This document shows positions 22,740-34,460 of a stretch of 64,000 nt of DNA, one piece after another. The notes under the pieces are model-generated. The model did not search any database. It was not told the DNA's origin and worked only from the letters and a program-made list of their open reading frames with translations. The position numbers were made by a program, and so were the translations under genes. Position 1 is the first letter of the stretch, and each line of letters starts with the position of its first letter. Source of the DNA: Mrakia gelida (Eukaryota > Basidiomycota > Tremellomycetes > Cystofilobasidiales > Mrakiaceae); assembly GCA_024345305.1 (NCBI GenBank), contig BRON01000007.1:248001-312000 (forward strand). The letters run 5' to 3'.

Positions 22740-22999
22740 AGCTTGCCTCCTTTCGTGAATCTCTCCCTCTCTTGCTCGCTCTCTCTCTACCATCCCAGCC
22801 TTTCCCTCCCCTTGCCTCGCTTCCTCCTCCCTCTCCTTGCTCGCGCTCTCGCACCCAACAAACAGCAATTCTAAAGAAGCGAAAACGCATGCATGCGATC
22901 ATCATCTCAAGATATCCTACACCCCACGCGAAAAGAAAGCCCGAAAAGCGAACGAAAACAACGCTCTATCGTACACTCCGAAGACGAACGAAGATGGGT

Positions 23000-24319
23000 T
23001 TAAGCCATAACCTCCTCGTCCTCCTCCTCGGCACCCTCCTCAGCGTCCGCATGAGGTCCAGGCACGAATCCGTCGACCTCGGACCACATTCCTGAAAGCT
23101 GGACCTTGAAGGTACTGTTTGACGAAAAGGCGGAGGGGAGGGGAGGGGGGGGGGGGAGAGAGTCAGCGAGAGGGTCTCGTTCGCGACGCGTCCGTTCGTT
23201 CATTCCTTCCCCGCCAACCAACCCTTCCACACCTCCAGAGCATGAAGAGAAAGGGGAGGAGACACTCACGCCATCATCTCTCCAATCAACTTCAACAGCT
23301 GAGCCTGTTCCGAGGTGAGGACTCGTCCCTTCTGGCAGAGGACGTGAGGGGAGGTGAGGGAGGGGACTCCCTTGACGAGGGAGGTGGCGAGTCCGAGTTT
23401 ACGGAGTTGGGGATCCATGGAGTGAGGGAAGGGGGAGAGGGGGTCGTTGTACATTAACAGAGGGCCTGGGAGGGAGAGAATGGAACGGAACGCGACGAGG
23501 GAGGAGGAGGTCAGCGAGCTGCGTTCGAACGCGTCCGAGAGCCCGGTCGCTCGTGGACGAGAGAACGAGAAGCGACCCGACAGTCGACGGGTGGGTAGGT
23601 GAAATAGGTTTGTGGACTCACCAACAGGCAGGGTAACATCCCTGGAAGCGACGTTTCCAGCTCGAGCGAAATCAGGCTTCTGGAACGACTCGAACCACTC
23701 GAGGGTCTCCTTTGGCGAGGTGTCGGTGAAGAAGAGTCCTGTGGGTCCGTTCAGCTTCTGCTCGGCACCAACACCAAAGCGAAACACGAGAAAACAAAAA
23801 GCTCAAGGTCAGCTCGAGAGAGAGAGAGACGAAGTCGACGCGAGGGGAAGAGAGGGAGGTTGGAACGAACGGCAGCGACCTTGTACAGGTCAGTTTTGTA
23901 CTCCTCCTCACGCGTTGTTCCGAGAGCCTTGGCCATGACCTTGTTTCGGCCGAAGTAGAGTCGTCCGGTGCTGTTAAGGAAGAAAGAGAAGGGGGAAGGA
24001 GGAAGGAGAAGGTCAGCTTGAGCTCGAAGTCTCGAGGTGAGGTTTGCGTTTTGAGCTCAGCTCTTCCCTCCCTCCCTTCGCTCCCTCAGCTGCTTCCCAA
24101 CGCGCCGAGCTTGTGAGAGAATATGGTTACTCACTTTGACCATGCGGACCTGACGTCCTTGAGGTGAGAGTTCCTCATGTCTCCCACCGTGAAGAGCCAG
24201 CAGTAGGTCCATTTGTCTGAGCTCTCCTTGATGGAATCGATGAGGGAGACCTTGTGCTCCTTGGTCTTCTTGTCCGTTCGAGTGAGAGCCACGACCTTAT
24301 CTCGCTTGGACTTGGGCAT
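23000..24319 (-). CDS. MRT4: Ribosome assembly factor Mrt4 (uL10-like)
   Basis: Nucleolar placeholder for the stalk protein uL10/P0 during 60S subunit maturation. The start at 24319, MPKSKRDKVVALTRTDKK, is the family's hallmark N-terminus. It is followed by SLIDSIKESSDKWTYCWLF, RLYFGRNKVMAKALG, REEEYKTDLYKVAA, GPTGLFFTDTSP, and a C-terminal VLTSEQAQLLKLIGEMMA then FKVQLSGMW. An acidic tail ends EEEDEEVMA at 23000. About 240 residues in six or so exons, the usual Mrt4 length, with no P0-type stalk extension, which separates it from uL10. It is divergent from the deoxyhypusine hydroxylase gene. The last intron holds a run of 12 G (23145-23156; C in the sense strand). Confidence 0.93.
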
Positions 24320-24752
24320 GCTGAAGAGGCGGGAAGGTGGAGGGTGGAAGGGGTAGGAGGAAGAGGGAAGGTCTGGAAGGGAAGGAGAGCTGGAGGGTGG
24401 AGGTTTCGAACAGGGAGGGAGGCAGGGAGGGAGGAGGGGAGAGAGAGTGAGGAGAAGGAGAGCTCGTTAGCTTGGTGGGTTTGAAGTTTTTCAACACGAG
24501 AGCTCAGAGACGATGGACTAACGGGTGTAGGGGGAAGTGTCTGAAGGGTTGTTAGGAAGGGTGGTGATCTAGTTGAAGGTCAGAAAGGTCAAGAAGAGCT
24601 CGCTTCGAAAAAGTTCAGGCCAGCCTTCCCCGCCCTTTCCCCTCCTTCCTCTCCTCCTCTCCTTCCCTCCCTCCCTCTCTCGCTTTCACTTTTCAACTCC
24701 CAACCCTCACAACACCCAACTTTCAACCTTTCTTCTTCTTCTCCTTTTCACG
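24320..24752. promoter_or_regulatory. Divergent promoter, MRT4 / deoxyhypusine hydroxylase
   Basis: 433 bp between two divergent translation-related genes. It is purine-rich on the MRT4 side and CT-rich before the ATG at 24753, so each coding strand has a pyrimidine-rich leader. No TATA box recognised. Confidence 0.5.
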
Positions 24753-26564
24753 ATGGAAGTTACTCCCGCCGCCCTTCTCAAGCTCGAGGAATGTCTTCTC
24801 AACACGACTGGGGACCATCCTCTGCACAACCGTTTCAGAGCTCTCTTCACTATCAAGGCCGTAGGAGGTGTCAAGGCTATCGATATCGTATCAAAAGGTC
24901 AGTATCTTTTACTTCACCCTCTTAGATACCTCTTCCTACCACGAACAAGCACCTGGAGTTGCTTGAAGGTATAGAACGAGCTCACCGAAGAAGTCGATCC
25001 GGTCCTCGTTGTCGAGTTTTTGAAAGCTCGAAGCTCAACTCTCGATCTGACTGGCTCCTTCCCTCTCTTTCTACCAGGCTTCAACGATCCTTCTCCTCTC
25101 CTCAAGCATGAGATGGCCTACGTTCTCGGCCAGCTCAACGATTCCCACGCCATCCCCAAGCTCTCAGAGGTTCTCGAGGACCTCAACCAGGATCCTATGG
25201 TCCGACACGAGGTCAGCTTGATTTCCCTCCCTCCCCTCCCCTCGCTCTCGTCGATCCTTTCCCCCCCTTCCGTGCTCTTCCATACCCAGTAAAACTGCTT
25301 CGTTCTCGAAACCAGCTCGTTGTACTGACTCTTCCTCGTCTTGGATTGGGTTTTCTGTAGGCTGCTGAGGCATTGGGAGCCATCTCCGACGTCGCCGCCT
25401 TGCCCATCCTTCGAAAGTACCTTTCGGACCCCTCCGTCGCGGTCGCTGAGACGTGCGAGATCGCGGTCGACAAGATCCTCTGGGACAACTCCAAGGAGGG
25501 ACTGGAGGAGGCTGCTCGAGTCGTTGCTGCTGGAGGAGTGTGAGTGCTCATTTTTTCGTTCACTCAACATCCCATACCTTCGCGAGTTCGAGCCTTTCTT
25601 CCGAACGAAGCGACACGAGCTTCGTTCCTGCTCTTCTTCTTCTTCGCTCTTCGGCTCTCGCTTCCCCTCCTTCTTCTTCTTTTCGTTCAACATTCTAATC
25701 TTCCCTCCTCGTTCTTCTTATCCTCCCGCCAGCGGCTTCACCTCCATCGACCCCGCCCCAGGCCACCACTCCGATTCCTCTCCCATGGCCGACCCAACTC
25801 GACAAGGTCCTCCTCCTTCCTCCATCGCCTCCCTCCGAGCCACCCTCCTCGACCCTACCATCCCCCTCTTCACCCGCTACCGAGCCATGTTCTCCCTCCG
25901 AAACATCACGCCCGCAACTCAGGAATCCATCGAGGCTCTCGCTGCTGGGTTCGAGGACAAGTCCGCGTTGTTCAGACACGAGATCGCGTACGTTTTCGGT
26001 CAGCTGAACAGCAAGTACTCGGTTCCGGCGTTGCTTAAGGCGTTGAGGGATCCGGAGGAGGTGGGGATGGTGAGGCATGAGTGTGCGGAGGCCCTGGGTG
26101 GGATTGCTAGTGAGGGGGAAGGTGAGTTTGCGACTTTTGGTTCGACGCGTCGAGAGACGAAGACGAAGCTGAACTTTCGCTTTCCTCCCTCTTCGCTGCT
26201 CGCCTTGTTCACTTCGATCTCAGACGAATCCGTCCTCCCCGTCCTTCGTGAATTCGCCGCCGACTTCTCCCTCCCCGACGTCGTTCGAGAGTCGTGTCTC
26301 GTCGCTGTCGATATGTGGGAGGTTCGTCTCGTCTCGTCTCTTCTTTTCCTTTCTCTCCTATCCCTCCTTTCTTCTTTCTCTTATCCACACTCCTTTCACC
26401 CAACTAACCTCCACCTCCTCTTTCCGTCGCTCGTTCCCTCTCAGTACGAAACCTCCAACCAGTTCCAGTACGCCGACACCCTCTCGACGGAGGATATCGC
26501 CACTGAGGAGAAGCTGAAGAACATTGGAGGATCGACGGGGTTCGAGAGGAGTGCTGCTATCTAA
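24753..26564 (+). CDS. LIA1: Deoxyhypusine hydroxylase (HEAT-repeat, eIF5A maturation)
   Basis: Hydroxylates deoxyhypusine on eIF5A, the last step of hypusine formation; cytosolic di-iron enzyme. Two symmetrical halves of HEAT-like repeats carry the metal-binding His-Glu pairs: [12 protein letters not shown] and [12 protein letters not shown] in the N-half, [13 protein letters not shown] and [12 protein letters not shown] in the C-half. All four HE motifs are present, so it should be active. The start [15 protein letters not shown] is in line with the family. Four or more introns; the stop is at 26562-26564 (...[11 protein letters not shown]). Total about 350 residues, normal for fungi, with the usual variable linker ([12 protein letters not shown]) between the halves. 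Confidence 0.95.
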
Positions 26565-27041
26565 ACTTCGACTTGCTTTGGAGGAGGGTTGACTATACCC
26601 TAATTCTTTGGATGAGAGGGGGCAAGAGGACGCGTCGATCGCGTCGCCGTTTCTTTTTGGGCTGCTTGTCCGCCTGTTGTTTCTTCTCTCTCGTCTTTTG
26701 GATTTGACTTTTTGGCTTTGGCTTGCCTACTTTAGATTTAGATGCCTGCTTTAGCTGCGACTCCTTCGTCTTCGGGGGCGGAGGAGAGCGTTCAACCTTT
26801 TTGCGAGACGGAACGAACTTCGACGACGAGCGAACGAACAAGGTGGTCGAGTCGAACTCGAGTCGAGGAAACCGAGATGGTATAGCATATCTCCCGAACA
26901 GGTATCCCGCCCCACCAACAAACCAAAAACTACGCAAAAAACTCGTCCCTCCCACAACCTGCTCTTCTCGTCGCGTCGCGTCTCCCTCTCCCTCTTCGCC
27001 CCCCTCCCCCTCGCCTCCTCGCCTCGAACTGTCTCGATCCC
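26565..27041. other. Convergent intergenic region
   Basis: 477 bp between the deoxyhypusine hydroxylase stop and the zinc-finger stop. ACGCGTCGATCG near 26631; T-rich from 26650, as expected for a 3' UTR. No gene seen. Confidence 0.4.
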
Positions 27042-28386
27042 TCAGCGGTACCCCACCCTCAACCCTCCGAACCCAGCGGTGATGTTCTCGATGGTTTCCT
27101 GAACGCCAGCGAACCTCTTGACTCCACAGCTCCCTCGTTCGACGTGTTGGACGAGACCGGAGAGGGTGGTGAGTTTGACGCCGCAGGCTGAAGGGGACGG
27201 AAGAAGCGAGGTGGGTTGAAGAAGAGAAGGTGGTCGAGGGAGGAAGGAGGAGGTGGGAAAGAGGTGGAAGAATTGAAAGAGGGAGTCAGTTCAAGAACGA
27301 GAAGGAAGGCGAAGGCGAACCGACTGCTAGAGTCTCGACGCGCACAAAACTCACCTGCATTCGGACATCGATACAACTTCGTCCCCTCAAAATGCTTCGG
27401 ACTCGCCAAATGCTTGTTCAGATCCTCCAACCTCCCAAAACACTTCCGTCCCGGACAGAAGTAGCACTGATACCCACTCCCGTTCCACGCCATCTCCGAC
27501 GCGATGTACGGTGTCGGCGCCGCGGGAGGAGGGTCGTTCGGGGAAGCGATCATCCTTCTTGGGTCGGTGATGATGGAGTTGGTGTCGTTTTGGGAGACGT
27601 ATCGATCGATGAGGTGGCGGTTGATTCCAGAAGGACAGGAACCTGATTCGAGGTGGAGGATGACGGCAGAGGGGGAGATGAGGGATTTGGGACAGCCTGG
27701 GCATTTGAAGGTTGCTTGGACGTGGATGGAGGAGTTGAGGTGCTGGGGGGAGAACGTGGTGGGAAGGAAGGAAGGTCAGCGAGGAGGGTGTGGGTGGAGG
27801 GAGGGAGGAGGGGGAGAGAGGCCGACGCGAGAGGGTCGAGCGACGAGCGGGCTTTGGATAGTCTCGAGGCAGACCTTCAGCCCTCGGTTTCGTCCCCATC
27901 GGGGCCGATCTTAGGAGGACTTTGGGGGGAAAAGCATCGAGGGTCTGGTATCGAGACTAGGCTTTGGAGGAAGGGAGAGAGAGATAAGAGACTTACGGAT
28001 TCGATATTGGCTCTCGAAGGGAAAAGCTTCTTGCAGGGTATACAGTAGAGGTGAGAGTGGACCGGAGACTGTCTATAATGTTCTTCAATTCCAGTTTGGT
28101 TCTTGAAGGAGACGTTGCAGGGGTAGCAGGACGGGTGGGAGTCGAGCTGGTGCTGGTTGAGTTGGGGACGATTGGCGAGCTCCCTGTTACAATGAGCACA
28201 CCAATTATGATTCGGGTGGTTGGCGTAGTGAGATGAGAGCGCATTCCATCCTCCTAAGAAGAGCGTGCAGCATTGGGAGCAGTAGTCTCGACTGTGAGAG
28301 GAGGAGGCTTGAAGGTGGCGAGTGAGAGCGTCTTCGCTTCCGAATTGACGGCGGCAAGGCTGACAGTGACCGTTCATCGGCGACAT
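27042..28386 (-). CDS. Multi-C2H2 zinc-finger protein
   Basis: Exons 27997-28386, 27355-27742 and 27042-27187 join in frame to 307 residues. Successive fingers are visible: CQPCRRQFGSEDALTRHLQ, CSQCCTLFLGGWNALSSHY, CAHCNRELANRPQLNQHQ, CYPCNVSF..., CIPCKKLF...HLNSSIH (split by intron 1), CPGCPKSLISPSAVILHLES, and one near the C-terminus (CGVKLTTLSGLVQHVE). The motif LESGSCPSGINRH is typical of a conserved group of fungal C2H2 proteins of unknown role. DNA or RNA binding is inferred. Intron 1 (254 nt) is long for this window. I chose the ATG at 28386 because it sits just before the first finger and upstream frames are low-complexity. Confidence 0.82.
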
Positions 28387-28923
28387 CGGGGAGGGAACCG
28401 AAGAGGGAGCAGGAAGGAGGCGAAGGAGAGAGGGAGGAAGAAGGCAAAGAGGGAAGAAGGAAGGGGGGGGGGGGAGGGAAGATGGAGTCGGGAGGGGGGA
28501 AGGGACGGAGGAGGGAAGTTGAGCTTCGACCAAAATCATTCAGCCGTCCTCCTGCGGTTCGACTCTTCAAACCACAACATCGATTCGAGAAGATTTGCTT
28601 GCAAGGCATCTCTTACGCTTTCCTTACTCGGTCCAGAAGTAAATCTTCCGGGCCAGAGGGAAGGCGAAGGAAGGAATGGCAAGGGAGGAAGGAGTGCGAG
28701 CTCGGCGCTCTCGCCGTTTCCTTCCTTCCCTCTCGATCCAGGAACGAGCAACCGCTTCACCTCCCCCTCTCTCACCTAGAAACGAAGCCAAGCCCAGGAG
28801 GATTCATGCGACTTTTCATTGAACGCTCTCCTGTTTCAAAAGGAGGAGGATCTCGACCTTCAGCAACCACCATCAACCTTCGCTCGTTTCCTCTTCTCAC
28901 ATCAGAGCTGAGCTCGATCCACC
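28387..28923. promoter_or_regulatory. Divergent upstream region, zinc-finger / membrane protein
   Basis: 537 bp between divergent starts. It contains a run of 12 G at 28463-28474 within a G-rich block on the plus strand. No gene seen, although an open frame on the minus strand continues upstream of the zinc-finger ATG. Confidence 0.4.
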
Positions 28924-31846
28924 ATGACTGTGAGTGTCCCTTCCAACTCTTAGTTCATGCTCGTCATCCCATCCGCTTCGCCTACTCCAAGAGCTCATCT
29001 TTCCTCGGATGCTGTCCTCCTCTGCTCTTCAGGGAAGAAACGAGCTGACCTCCATCTCGTCTCGCCCTGCTCTTTCTCACAGACTAACGATAACTACACG
29101 CCTATCCTCTCTCCTTCGGTGAGCTCCTCTATCCCTCTTGGTCTCCATCTCCGTCGTTTCTTTGCTTTGAAGGAAGGGAGGTGGCAGCAGAGGAGAGAGC
29201 AACGAACGCCTCTTCGCCTCGACTCCCCGTTCATCTCAGCCTTCACCTCGCGACATCCCCCTCTCCTCCCTCTGACTTTTTTCGCTTTGGGTCTTCACTT
29301 TTCTCGCGTATTCGAACACTGACTCTCCTTCCCGTTTTCGATCGTCGTACGTTCTCAGCGAGCCAACAACTACAGCTTCCAGAGCTCTCCTCGACGAACG
29401 GGATCCGGAGACGCCTTCCTCCCTCCTCCCTCTGCAGCCCTCGACTACTCTCAGACCCCCTTCCTTCCCACCACCCAGTCACCTCCCTCGCCTTACTACT
29501 CTCCTCCTCAGGCTCAAGCAGCTCAGCAGCAACATCGACAGCAGCAGCAGCAAGGAAAATGGACCAAGTCTTCGATCATCGGCTTCCGACGACACAGACA
29601 CAAGAGGAGCTTCAAGATCCTCTTCTGGGGAGGCATGGTAGCTCTCGTGGTCGGACTCGTTGTCGCATTGTACTTGATGTATCTCTCATGGGTAAGTTAT
29701 CTCGTATATCTCCTGCCGAAAAGCGGAGGAGGGGTCGAAGAGGGACGAGCGTCGAACCTGATCGTTCTCTCCCTTTCCTCTTCGAACGCTCTCTCAGAAC
29801 TCCAAGATCAACAGCAACACCGATAATCGAGACCAGCAGACCATCTCTCTATTCGGTCGAGTCGCGAAGGTTGATACCTCCGAATCGAAGGTAAGTTCGG
29901 AGCTCCCTCGTCGAGCTCGTCGCGACTGAACTGACGGGAGCGCAGCGCACTTCCCTCCCCTCTCCAGATCTCCGTCAACTGGGCCATCAAGCTCTGCGAG
30001 TCTCCCAACACACCTAACCGAAAGTGTGTCACTCCCGCTACTACGATCAACGTGAGTTCGGCTCTCGTTTTTCGTTCGTCAAACGCGAAGTCTCGAGACG
30101 CGTCCTGATCAACCACGTCTTCGACTCGTTCTCGCTCGCAGGTCTTCATGAACGAGAACTGCTCGATCATCGTTCAGTCCGACTGGTACGAGACTGGTAG
30201 GACCAACTCGTCTCTTCGAATTGGGATCTTCGATACAGAGGTTCAGTATGTTATCCAGGACTAGAAGGAAGACTTCGAAGGGATGCCTCTGTGAGTCGCT
30301 TTCGATTCTACTCCCCCACAGTCGCCTGGATACTGATTCTGTCCATCTGACCTTCCAGTGCTGTCGGCTTCGAGCCTTTCTTCCAAACCGATCTCTCGTT
30401 TAGCATCACCAAGCTGATCTCGTCTCGACTCGCCAACGGTTCGTCGTCCTTCTAGTCCTCGTCCTCGTCCTCACTGTCGAAGCTGCCTTCGCTTCTCAGC
30501 TAACTTTCTTCTCCTTCATATCATCCCTTCCAGATCTTGCGTACCCTTTCGACCACTACGAGACCTCGTCGATCTTCTGCGCGAGCTACTTCGAGTTCGT
30601 CACGGACCCCAGCAATCCCGACAGCATGGAGCTCAACAAGACTAGCGAGATCTTCGGTCCCCTTACCGTCGAACTGGGAGGTTACAGATCCAGATCGAAC
30701 GCCATCTCCAGCTGGTTCGTCCTCCTCCTTTCTCGCGCCGAGTCGTTTCTTCGCGTCCGAAACTGACTTACTCTTACTCTTCGCTCCCTTTTTCCTTCAG
30801 GACGATCAGCAGCGAAGACTCCGAAGTCGGTCCCAACAACAAGAACGATCGTTTCCTTAGGACCAGGATCTCTCGAAGCGGAGTCGTGATTGGATTCGCT
30901 GTGAGTTCGAGGAAAGGAAAGGGAGGAGGAGGAAAGAGACGAGCAGCGTCGCTCGCGTCCTCTGCTGACTCAAGACGTTCTTGCTCGTCCGATTTTTAGG
31001 CCATCATCTGGATCACAAACTGGCTCATCACTTTCGTCGTACTGGCTCAAACGGCCCTTTCATACGTCTACAAGAAGGAGTTCACCGCGTCCTTGGTGGG
31101 TCGCGTCGTTCTCACTCTTGCCGTCCACTTGGTCGAACTCCGACGATTCGAGCTTCCTCGGACTAACGCCACGCTCCACTCATCTTGAATCCGTTTCACA
31201 AATAGGTCGTTGGCTCGTTTCCGCTATCCTCCTTCGCCCGAGGAAAGTCGCAGATGCTGACGCTCTCGAACTTCGTCTTTTCCGATGTCTCGCAGTCCCT
31301 CTCACGGCTCTTTTCTCGATGCCCGCCGTTCGCTCGGTCGCCCCTGGTGCTCCCAACTTCGGATCCTACTGTAAGTTTGCTCTCTCGACGACCTTCCCGC
31401 CGACTCGATGGATCAGGAAGACGATTCGAACGAGTCGACGCGGCTTCGACGGGCGATTCATCCGCTAAATCCCCCTCTTTGTCCTCTGCCTCCCTTCTAC
31501 AGACGACATCACAGGCTTCAATCCTCAAATCTCGATCGTCTCCCTCTGCGTACGCGTTTCCTCTCCTCTCTCTGTTTCTCTGAACGAGCCGACCGCGTCC
31601 AGCTGACCCCAAACTCTTTCTTTCCCTCAGACGGCTCTCATCCTCGCCAAAACGCTCGTCTCCTCCGAGCACGTTTGGACTCGAGAGTCATTCTCCTCGA
31701 GCCAAGGTCGACGCGGGTCGTCGAAGAAGGGCAGGCGAGGAGCGAGGAAGCAGTCCAACCCTCTTCAAACCGACTCGGATTCGGAAGACGAGAAGGACAA
31801 GGTCCCTCTTCAGCTGCAGGTCCCTACTCTCGCTTTCAACGGTTGA
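28924..31846 (+). CDS. Multi-pass membrane protein, possibly DUF4436-like, with an in-frame TAG
   Basis: Unknown function. ATG 28924 is followed after two codons by an intron. Exons give a Ser/Gln-rich cytosolic N-tail, a basic patch (GFRRHRHKRSFK), a membrane segment (GGMVALVVGLVVALYLMYL), a large lumenal part with several N-x-S/T sites, then membrane segments near 30900-31050 and 31300. A soluble Lys/Arg/Asp-rich C-tail ends ...QVPTLAFNG (stop 31844-31846). The order, with PFDHYE and a FSMPAVRSVAPGAPNFG block, recalls the uncharacterised DUF4436 family; this is from memory and uncertain. Oddities: an in-frame TAG at 30262-30264 between clearly coding stretches, removable only by a 24-nt GT-AG intron, and a weak GTCCTT donor needed near 31110 to keep frame. 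Confidence 0.6.
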
Positions 31847-32372
31847 TCCGCTGTTGGTTTTAGCTCTCTGTGAGTTCAGAGCTTTCGAGGAGGGCGATGA
31901 TCTGAAGCGACCTGATCGAGCTGACCTCTCTTCTCTTTTTCGCAGCGCTTCTTTCATACTCTCTTCGTTCTCTCTCGAGGCGTAACTTTCTTAGCGTAGT
32001 AGTTTGTCATTTTCGCTCTCTCGCATCAGTCTTCTCTTGTGTCTCTCGTTTACCATGGACGTTTCTCGCTCTTGTTCGCTTGCCTTCGAGAAAGCGAGCT
32101 CTTCGAACTCAGCAACGACACTTCTAACCTTCTTTGTCTCACAGAAGTACAGCTGAGACGACCGCTACTACATCTCTGAGAGCATCGGGCAGTTTTTCTC
32201 ACTGATCTCGAAGCTCGGAGGCAAAGAAGCCCTCGTCATCGGGTGGGCTCGAGCGTATTTCGGTCTCCTCCTTCCCTCCTCTTTCAAGCTCAGCCCCGTC
32301 TTAACGCTTCCCTCCCAACCCCCACTCACTTGACTGCACCAAAGCGCACCTTTCCCTTCTATCTCAGCTACG
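31847..32372. other. Intergenic region upstream of the PIN-like transporter
   Basis: 526 bp between two plus-strand genes. CT-rich before the ATG at 32373. No gene seen. Confidence 0.4.
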
Positions 32373-34196
32373 ATGGCTTTCAGTTTTCTCGAAGCGACGG
32401 CCTCGGCGGCTCAGGCAAGCATATCGGTCATCCTCGTCCTCTTTTACGGATGGCTCGCAAGACGACAAGGGTTGATCTCGAACGAGGGAGAGTCTGTGAG
32501 TCTCTGGGCTGCTCTTACGTCGGTGATCCGTATCAAGGGGGTCATACTGTTCGAAGGAGAGCTGATCTTGGTTGCCTTTGGGTTCGTTGAAAGCTACAGA
32601 ACATCTCCAAGCTCGGAACGACGCTTCTCCTTCCCGCACTTCTCTTCTCCGAGATTGGCCCTCTAGCGACTCTGGATAACCTCAAGAACTGTTAGTACGA
32701 TGCCTCGAAGTCTTTCCTACCCCCTGGAGCTTCGAATGAGCTCTTTAGTGGCTCCCAACGGAGCTGATAGCTGCTCATTCTCGCTCTCCTCCTCCCCACC
32801 AAAGTCTGGCCCATCATCCCTCTTTCGCTCTTCTTTCAACTCGTCTCCCTCCTCTTCGCCCTCCTTCTCGCCAAAACGAAGTTCATCCCAGAGCACTTCG
32901 TCCCCCTCTTCATCTTCAACAACGTCACATCGCTGCCTCTCCTCCTGATCGAGAGCTTGGGAGGGACAGGGAGCCTGGATGGGCTGACGAGGGTGGGCGA
33001 GTCGATGGGAGAGGCCGTCCTGAAGCGAGGAAGGGTGTATATCTTGTGAGTCTCGCGGGCTTACTGACGTACCAAAGACCTCGAGTAAGGCGCTGACTTG
33101 TTCGTCTGCTGCAGGATCAACGCTCTGGTCGGAAACTTGACGAGGTTCGTCTTGCTCCTCCTCCGTGTCACCTTCCTCCGCTCATCTCCTCTCTTCTTCT
33201 CTCAGGTTCGCTCTTGGCCCTTACCTCATGACCACTCACCCCGACGCATGGATCCACCAGCATCACGAGTCACCTTACGCGCTCATCAAGCGATCCCTCA
33301 CTCCTCCTCTCCCAACCTCAACCGAACACGACGCGTCCTCCGACCATCACGAACACTCCCCTCTCCTCCCTTCCAAAGCAACCTTCACCAAACCTCTCAC
33401 CACTCTCGGACGCGCTGGGAAGTGGCTCGAGGGAGCCATCAACCCTCCTCTCCAAGGAGGTCTAGCAGCGATGCTCTTCGGAGTTGTTGGACCCGTGAGG
33501 AGAGTTGTGTTCGAGAAGGGTTGGGATGGCTGGGTTGATCCGATCACGCAGAGTATTTCGAAGCTGGGAGGGTTGTTTACTGCTCTGCAGATGTGGGTGA
33601 TGTCCCCTCTATCTCCGCTGAGAGCTTCGAAGACTGACTCGCGTTCGTTCGTCGGACTCGCAGGTTCGTCCTCGGAGCTCACCTCTTCTCGAAACCCTCG
33701 TCACCCGTCGCCAAACGCGTCTTGGTCACCCTCTTCCTTTGGAGGTTCCTCTTTGTGCCCATCATCTCGATCGGCACCGTCCATTTGATCCGGAGAACGT
33801 GGCCTTCGTTGATGGTGAGTTCGAATGCAGAGCTTCGATTCTCGACGCGTCTCCCTTGCCTTCTCGAGTCGACTGCAGACTCCCGCCCCTTTTTCCTCGC
33901 TTCAGGACAACGACCCCATGTTGGACTTCGTCCTTTCTCTCTCTCCCGTTGGACCCCCAGCTCTCGTCAGTCCTCTCTCGTCCGTCCGACCAGGCCACCT
34001 TCTCTGACGCGTCGTTCTTGTTCTTCGCTCGAGCCAGACTCTCGCCGCCATCGCTTCGATGGCCAATCTCCCAGACGAAGCAGAGGGGCAAATCGCTCGA
34101 GTGATCACCTGGAGCTATGGAGTGACTCCCTTCATCTCGCTTTCCGTCAGTGGTTCGTTGTGGGCGGTGGGGAAGAGTGGTGCTCAGTCGAGTTAG
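32373..34196 (+). CDS. Auxin-efflux-carrier family (PIN-like) membrane transporter
   Basis: Membrane transporter of the fungal PIN-like family (Ecm3-type), usually at the endoplasmic reticulum. ATG 32373 opens MAFSFLEATASAAQASISVILVL, then YGWLARRQGLIS, ISKLGTTLLLPALLFSEIG, FVPLFIFNNVTSLPLLLIES, and after a hydrophilic loop (about residues 190-240, with EHDASSDHHEHSP) the second half: INPPLQGGLAAMLFGVV, VLVTLFLWRFLFVPIISIG, LVLSLSPVGPPAL-type segment, and a last helix ending ...VGKSGAQSS (stop 34194-34196). Two blocks of four to five helices around a central loop are the family plan. The substrate is unknown. About seven introns. Confidence 0.85.
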
Positions 34197-34460
34197 ATTG
34201 GGAAGGTCGCGATGGAAGTTCTTCCTTTGTCCGAAGGTTTTATGTCTCCCCTTGAATCCTTAGACGCTTGCTCGAACTGAGAATCTTACTGCTCTTATCT
34301 CGACGGCGGTAAACACTTCTTGAACCAACAGGTTCTATCTTCGTCCTCGTCAAGGGCAAACGCGGAAGTGACAAACCTTGATCTAGCTCGCCCCTCGAAC
34401 TCCTTCCTTCCCTCCGACCACAACTATCTCCCTCCCTCCCTCCTTCCTCTTCCCTCTCGA

